Below, one piece after another: positions 6,996 to 9,780 of a stretch of 9,780 nucleotides of DNA. The number at the start of each line of letters is the position of its first letter. Positions within the stretch are counted from its first letter, which is position 1. The notes under the pieces are model-generated. The model did no database searches and was not told the origin of the DNA. It saw nothing but the letters and a program-made list of their open reading frames with translations. The DNA comes from Lachnospiraceae bacterium UBA1753 (GTDB lineage Bacteria > Bacillota > Clostridia > Lachnospirales > Lachnospiraceae), in contig DCHL01000141.1 in NCBI GenBank assembly GCA_002317595.1, forward strand, positions 1 to 9,780, in the 5' to 3' direction. The translations under genes were made by a program, and so were the position numbers.

Positions 6996-7940
6996 TTATT
7001 TCTTTTCCTCAAACAATCCCGTAGATAAATACCTGTCTCCCGAATCCGGAAGAACAACAACAATTTTCTTTCCTTTGTTTTCAGGCCTTTCAGCCAGCAA
7101 TGCCGCAGCCTTAAGTGCAGCTCCTGATGAAATGCCTACTAGTATTCCTTCAGTCAAAGCAAAGTTTCTTCCCTCTTTAAAGGCATCTCCGTTCTCAATT
7201 CTAACTACTTCATCATATACAGAAGTATCTAGAACAGAAGGAACAAATCCAGCACCTATACCCTGTATCATATGTGCACCACCCTTACCACCAGAAAGAA
7301 CCGGACTTCCCGCAGGTTCCACAGCAACCACCTGAATGTTAGGATTTTTTGCTTTTAAAAATTTACCCACACCAGTTATCGTTCCCCCGGTTCCTACACC
7401 TGCTACAAAGATATCGATTTCTCCTTTTGTCTGTTCCCAGATTTCAGGACCTGTTGTCTTTTCGTGTATTGCTGGATTTGAAAAATTGTCAAACTGCCCG
7501 AGGATAATTGAACCTGGTATTGACTCATTGAGTTCCTTTGCTCTCTCAATAGCCCCCTTCATTCCTAGGCTTCCTTCAGTCAGCTCAACTTTGGCGCCGT
7601 AGGCCTTTAACAGGCTTCTCCTTTCCTTGCTCATGGTTGCAGGCAGTACAATTATTGTCTTGTATCCTAATGCTGTAGCAATAGCAGCTATGCCGATTCC
7701 AGTATTACCCGATGTCGGTTCAATAATCGTAGCCCCTTCTTTGAGTAATCCCTTTTCTTCAGCATCACGAATCATCGATAATGCCACTCTGTCCTTAACT
7801 GATCCTGCAGGGTTGAGATACTCAAGTTTTGCAAAAATAGAAGAATTTAATTTTTTCTTTTTTTCATATCTGCTAACCTTCAGTAAAGGGGTATTTCCAA
7901 CCAACCCAATTAAACTCTCGTAATATCCTTCAATAGCCAT
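6996..7940 (-). CDS. cysK: Cysteine synthase (O-acetylserine sulfhydrylase)
   Basis: A PLP-dependent beta-replacement enzyme that makes cysteine from O-acetylserine and a sulfur donor, in the cytoplasm. The 314 residues match the usual length. Motifs are NTPLLK, the PLP lysine in NPAGSVKDR (Lys 49), the substrate loop TSGNTG (76-81), the phosphate-binding GTGGT (183-187), GIGAGFVP (227-234) and SSGAA, then PDSGDRY near the end. GGGGAGG lies five bases before the ATG. It heads the operon and is followed at once by the JAMM and MoaD/E1 genes, so it could use a carrier thiocarboxylate as CysM does, free sulfide as CysK does, or both. The overall sequence looks like classic CysK; the sulfur donor is inferred from neighbours only. 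Confidence 0.96.
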   Translation of the reverse strand: MAIEGYYESLIGLVGNTPLLKVSRYEKKKKLNSSIFAKLEYLNPAGSVKDRVALSMIRDAEEKGLLKEGATIIEPTSGNTGIGIAAIATALGYKTIIVLPATMSKERRSLLKAYGAKVELTEGSLGMKGAIERAKELNESIPGSIILGQFDNFSNPAIHEKTTGPEIWEQTKGEIDIFVAGVGTGGTITGVGKFLKAKNPNIQVVAVEPAGSPVLSGGKGGAHMIQGIGAGFVPSVLDTSVYDEVVRIENGDAFKEGRNFALTEGILVGISSGAALKAAALLAERPENKGKKIVVVLPDSGDRYLSTGLFEEKK

Positions 7941-7978
7941 AACAACCTCCCCAATAATAATTTTTCACAAAACAGAAC

Positions 7979-8047
7979 GATGCTGGAAGGATTCGAACCT
8001 TCAACTTCAGTTTTGTAAACCTATGCCATACCAGCGGCCACAGCATC
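7979..8047 (-). tRNA. tRNA-Cys-like RNA, apparent anticodon ACA, in the cysK leader
   Basis: The minus strand folds as a 69-base cloverleaf. The acceptor stem is a perfect 7 bp (GATGCTG/CAGCATC), the T arm is a perfect 5 bp (GAAGG/CCTTC) around the standard TTCGAAT loop, T is at position 8, and the D stem is 3 bp (GCC/GGC) with a GG pair in its loop. The anticodon loop reads TTACAAA, giving ACA, which would read the Cys codon UGU. The segment TGGCCG...GGTATGGCAT and the loop resemble tRNA-Cys (GCA) with the first anticodon base changed. Departures are a short D loop lacking A14, a weak anticodon stem with one mismatch and one G-T, G at position 73 and no encoded CCA. It ends 38 bases before the cysK ATG with no terminator between, so it should be part of that transcript. 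Either a pseudo-tRNA or a regulatory tRNA-like element. Confidence 0.6.
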
Positions 8048-8077
8048 TAATACTTCCTTGATAATAAAAAGTCTACT

Positions 8078-8107
8078 ATTATTCTCAGCTATTAAATATT
8101 ACAGGAA
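8078..8107 (-). promoter_or_regulatory. Candidate promoter of the cysK operon
   Basis: Minus-strand TTCCTG (8107-8102) and AATAAT (8083-8078) are 18 bases apart. The -35 is weak and lies two bases from the operator at 8110-8137, as expected for a promoter that needs a LysR-type activator. Transcription would start near 8071, about 24 bases before the tRNA-like element. Confidence 0.5.
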
Positions 8108-8109
8108 CC

Positions 8110-8137
8110 TTATCATCTGTGATAACAGTCAGTTATC
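8110..8137 (-). promoter_or_regulatory. Three-half-site operator upstream of cysK
   Basis: On the minus strand it reads GATAA-N7-TTATC-N6-GATAA. The first two half-sites form an 8-bp perfect inverted repeat, GTGATAAC/GTTATCAC, with the ATAAC-N5-GTTAT shape of LysR-family cysteine regulator sites. The same half-sites with the same spacings recur at 9313-9340 ahead of the lysR-type gene, pointing to that regulator as the binding protein. Confidence 0.7.
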
Positions 8138-8150
8138 ACACAATTGCTGC

Positions 8151-8186
8151 AAAAAAAGCGCCTTCCCATTCCTAGGAAAGCGCTTT
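8151..8186 (-). terminator. Rho-independent terminator of the LysR-type gene
   Basis: AAAGCGCTTTCC pairs with GGGAAGGCGCTTT over about 12-13 bp (one or two G-T pairs) around a 6-base loop and is followed by a run of seven T on the minus strand. It begins about 40 bases after the stop at 8227 and separates the regulator from the cysteine operon. Confidence 0.88.
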
Positions 8187-8226
8187 AATAATCATTCATA
8201 ATCGACACAGCCATAAAATGATTTTA

Positions 8227-9132
8227 TTATAGCTGCTTATATTTTTCTAATTCATGCACATATATGTTTCCAAAATCACTTAACACATGTTTCTTCTTCA
8301 CAATATAACCAATAATAAGGGGATCCTCTTCTATTAGTTTAACAGAAATAAAATTATCCTTAAGTATATTACTATCTATCATCATTCCGGTTCCAATAGC
8401 GAATCCATTAAGCATGGCAATGGCCTCGCAGGAAGTCGCTCTGTCATTAGATCTGATAACCTTCTTAAAATCATATCCTGATAATGCTTCCTCAGAAAGA
8501 TAGAACTCTGTTTCATTACTCTGATCAAAGGTTACACAAGGATACTCTTTTAAATCCTCAACGGATAATTCTTTTCTATCAGCAAGCGGATGCGACTTGC
8601 ATAAATATGCGTACGTTTCACATTTCATCAAGGGATGAAATATTAGCCCGTATTCTCTGAATAGTTTGTTAACAATATTTCTATTATTCTCAGAATATGA
8701 AAGAACACCTATTTCACTCTTATAATCTCTGACATTCGATAATACTTCATCCGTTTTGGTTTCTTTTATCAGATATGAAAAATGATCAGCATTTCTCTTC
8801 ATTATTGCATTGACGAATGCATGAATAGCAAAAACGTAATGTTGTACTGAAACAGAATAATACTCTGTACCTTTCTTCGAGCATATATATTTGTTTTCCA
8901 ACAGTTCGTACTGACTTACAGCCTGCTTTGCAAAACCAAGAAATTCCGTTCCTGCATCTGTCAGCGTTATTCCTTTGTTCGTTCTTTCAAAAATCCGAAC
9001 ACCAACTTCTTCCTCAAGATCTCTAACTGTTGCCGATAATGCCGGTTGCGAAACAAATAGTTTGGAAGAAGCCTCTCTCATTGAAGATGATGCCGATATT
9101 GCAACCACATATTTTAATTGTGTAATAGTCAT
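8227..9132 (-). CDS. LysR-type transcriptional regulator, probable cysteine/sulfur regulator
   Basis: A 301-residue LysR-family DNA-binding protein, normal length. The N-terminal winged helix-turn-helix spans about residues 1-60 (SMREASSKLFVSQPALSATVRDLEEEVGVRIFER, then GITLTDAG), followed by a linker helix and a two-lobed effector domain to the C-terminus. I use ATG at 9132, preceded by GAGG eight bases upstream; the TTG at 9150 lies inside the short leader reading frame. It stands directly upstream of the cysteine operon in the same orientation with a terminator between. Identical operator patterns precede both this gene and cysK, so autoregulation plus control of the operon is likely. The effector is unknown; O-acetylserine is a reasonable guess by analogy with CysB and CmbR. 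Confidence 0.92.
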   Translation of the reverse strand: MTITQLKYVVAISASSSMREASSKLFVSQPALSATVRDLEEEVGVRIFERTNKGITLTDAGTEFLGFAKQAVSQYELLENKYICSKKGTEYYSVSVQHYVFAIHAFVNAIMKRNADHFSYLIKETKTDEVLSNVRDYKSEIGVLSYSENNRNIVNKLFREYGLIFHPLMKCETYAYLCKSHPLADRKELSVEDLKEYPCVTFDQSNETEFYLSEEALSGYDFKKVIRSNDRATSCEAIAMLNGFAIGTGMMIDSNILKDNFISVKLIEEDPLIIGYIVKKKHVLSDFGNIYVHELEKYKQL

Positions 9133-9143
9133 CCGTCTTACCT

Positions 9144-9176
9144 CTAACAAGAAGAAGACCTTGTGTTAAAACCCAT
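9144..9176 (-). CDS. Candidate leader peptide MGFNTRSSSC
   Basis: A 10-codon frame starts at ATG 9176, with the strong GGAGGAG sequence seven to eight bases upstream, and ends Ser-Ser-Ser-Cys-stop (TCT TCT TCT TGT TAG). Its TAG overlaps the GAGG used by the LysR-type gene, whose ATG lies 11 bases on. The run of Ser codons and a final Cys suits a sensor of serine or cysteine supply that acts by ribosome stalling or coupled translation. The frame also has an ATG seven codons earlier but without a ribosome site. No terminator follows, so any control would be translational. Confidence 0.5.
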   Translation of the reverse strand: MGFNTRSSSC

Positions 9177-9185
9177 TTCAGTCTC

Positions 9186-9232
9186 CTCCATATCCATTTT
9201 TAAGCAGGTGCACAACAAACCCTTGAATGGAG
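9186..9232 (-). other. Possible leader helix masking the leader-peptide ribosome site
   Basis: On the minus strand CTCCAT (9232-9227) can pair with ATGGAG (9191-9186), the second overlapping the ribosome site of the leader peptide. It is only 6 bp with a 35-base loop, so it is weak evidence. Confidence 0.25.
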
Positions 9233-9244
9233 TTATTGTATCTC

Positions 9245-9283
9245 CTTATACTATTCAGTACATCCCGAATGAATATTATCATA
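9245..9283 (-). promoter_or_regulatory. Candidate promoters of the LysR-type gene
   Basis: Two weak options lie between the operator and the leader peptide: a -10 of TATGAT or GATAAT at 9283-9275 without a good -35, and TTCATT-N17-TATAAG (9273-9245). The first lies closer to the operator, as usual for autoregulation. I cannot choose between them by eye. Confidence 0.3.
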
Positions 9284-9312
9284 AAAAACATCATTAAAAA
9301 AATATAGAGATT

Positions 9313-9340
9313 TTATCGTTTGCGATAAGTGTGTTTTATC
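9313..9340 (-). promoter_or_regulatory. Three-half-site operator upstream of the LysR-type gene
   Basis: Minus strand reads GATAA-N7-TTATC-N6-GATAA, with half-sites at 9340-9336, 9328-9324 and 9317-9313. TTATCG/CGATAA around TTTG is a perfect 6-bp inverted repeat. Half-sites, both spacings and direction match the site ahead of cysK, while the spacer bases differ, as expected for a true protein-binding pattern. Confidence 0.7.
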
Positions 9341-9387
9341 ACAAGATGGTGTAACATCAAATTTCGCATGCCCCCTCACCACAAGAA

Positions 9388-9780
9388 CTATTCATACACC
9401 TTCACATCAAAAGATGCCTTTACACAGTCACGCGCCTGCGCAAGAGAATCAAACACTCCGCTAGTCAGCATCTGGGCAAGGATGTTTCCGATAGCAGTAG
9501 CCTCGCCAGGACCTGCATGAACAGCAACACCTGTGTACTTTGCAGTAAGCCTGTTGAGGTAGTCCGCATTTGAACCACCACCAATGATATTAATCCTATC
9601 GTATTTCTTCCCAGTAAGCTTCTGAATCTCACTTAGCTTGTCTGCATAGCACTTTGCAAGACTGTTGTAAATAACAGCAGCAAGCTCAGTAAGTGTCTCT
9701 GGCACCTGCTGGCCACTCTTTCTACAGTAATCCTGAACAGCAGTAACCATGTCATCAGGAGAAAGGAAGGACTCATCCTG
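9388..9780 (-). CDS. rhaB: Rhamnulokinase, C-terminal part (N-terminus beyond window)
   Basis: The last 130 residues of an FGGY-family sugar kinase. FLSPDDMVTAVQDYCRKSGQ with VPETLTELAAVIYNSLAKCYA, then INIIGGGSNADYLNRLTA and AGPGEATAIGNILAQ, follow the pattern of RhaB, which phosphorylates L-rhamnulose in rhamnose breakdown. The frame is open from the window edge to TAG at 9388. Full-length enzymes are about 470-490 residues, so most of the gene, including the N-terminal ATPase lobe, lies outside. It is not linked in function to the cysteine genes. I see no clear hairpin terminator in the 47 bases between its stop and the operator, so read-through into the regulator is possible. Another FGGY kinase cannot be fully excluded from the C-terminus alone. 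Confidence 0.85.
   Translation of the reverse strand, partial: QDESFLSPDDMVTAVQDYCRKSGQQVPETLTELAAVIYNSLAKCYADKLSEIQKLTGKKYDRINIIGGGSNADYLNRLTAKYTGVAVHAGPGEATAIGNILAQMLTSGVFDSLAQARDCVKASFDVKVYE

Noticed and set aside
7979..8047. Ordinary tRNA-Thr (TGT) on the plus strand
   Set aside because: The TTCGAAT T-arm and acceptor order only work on the minus strand, where the loop reads TTACAAA with anticodon ACA.
8048..8226. T-box riboswitch ahead of cysK
   Set aside because: The predicted transcript has only about 24 bases before the tRNA-like element, and there is no T-box sequence or terminator/antiterminator pair before cysK.
9133..9150. LysR-type protein starting at TTG 9150
   Set aside because: ATG 9132 gives the standard N-terminus MTITQLKY and has GAGG at proper spacing.
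9341..9387. Terminator after rhamnulokinase
   Set aside because: Only TGGTG/CACCA pairing with a long loop and no T-run was found.

Overview
The window is AT-rich and gene-dense, with every recognisable gene on the minus strand. Protein style, strong GGAGG-type ribosome binding sites and the gene set suggest a member of the Clostridia, most likely an anaerobic gut or rumen Lachnospiraceae-like bacterium. This placement is inferred from protein style, not from a marker gene.

Layout in transcription order (high to low coordinates): the 3' end of a rhamnulokinase gene (9780-9388); a 240-bp leader region with a candidate operator and a 10-codon peptide ending Ser-Ser-Ser-Cys; a LysR-type regulator (9132-8227) with its own terminator; a control region with a second copy of the same operator, a promoter and a tRNA-Cys-like RNA (8137-7979). 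Next comes a tightly packed cluster: cysteine synthase, a JAMM peptidase, a fused MoaD/E1/rhodanese protein, a Family 2A encapsulin shell protein, and a cysteine desulfurase with a long N-terminal cargo-type extension. A hairpin terminator (2568-2529) precedes serine O-acetyltransferase and a rhodanese-TusA gene broken by one in-frame TGA. A separate promoter then drives a PF12897-type aminotransferase that runs off the left edge.

The middle 7 kb reads as one sulfur and cysteine system. Serine acetyltransferase would make O-acetylserine. The MoaD-like carrier, activated by the E1 domain and charged by rhodanese, would carry sulfur as a thiocarboxylate. Cysteine synthase would join the two, and the JAMM peptidase would both free the carrier from its fusion and release cysteine, as in the mycobacterial CysO/Mec/CysM pathway. 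The encapsulin shell with its desulfurase cargo would do the reverse, taking sulfur from cysteine and storing it in a protein compartment. Both halves are known separately. Their combination in one operon, with a tRNA-Cys-like RNA in the leader and a repeated three-half-site operator at the regulator and at the operon, is the most notable content here. Functions are inferred from sequence motifs and gene order.
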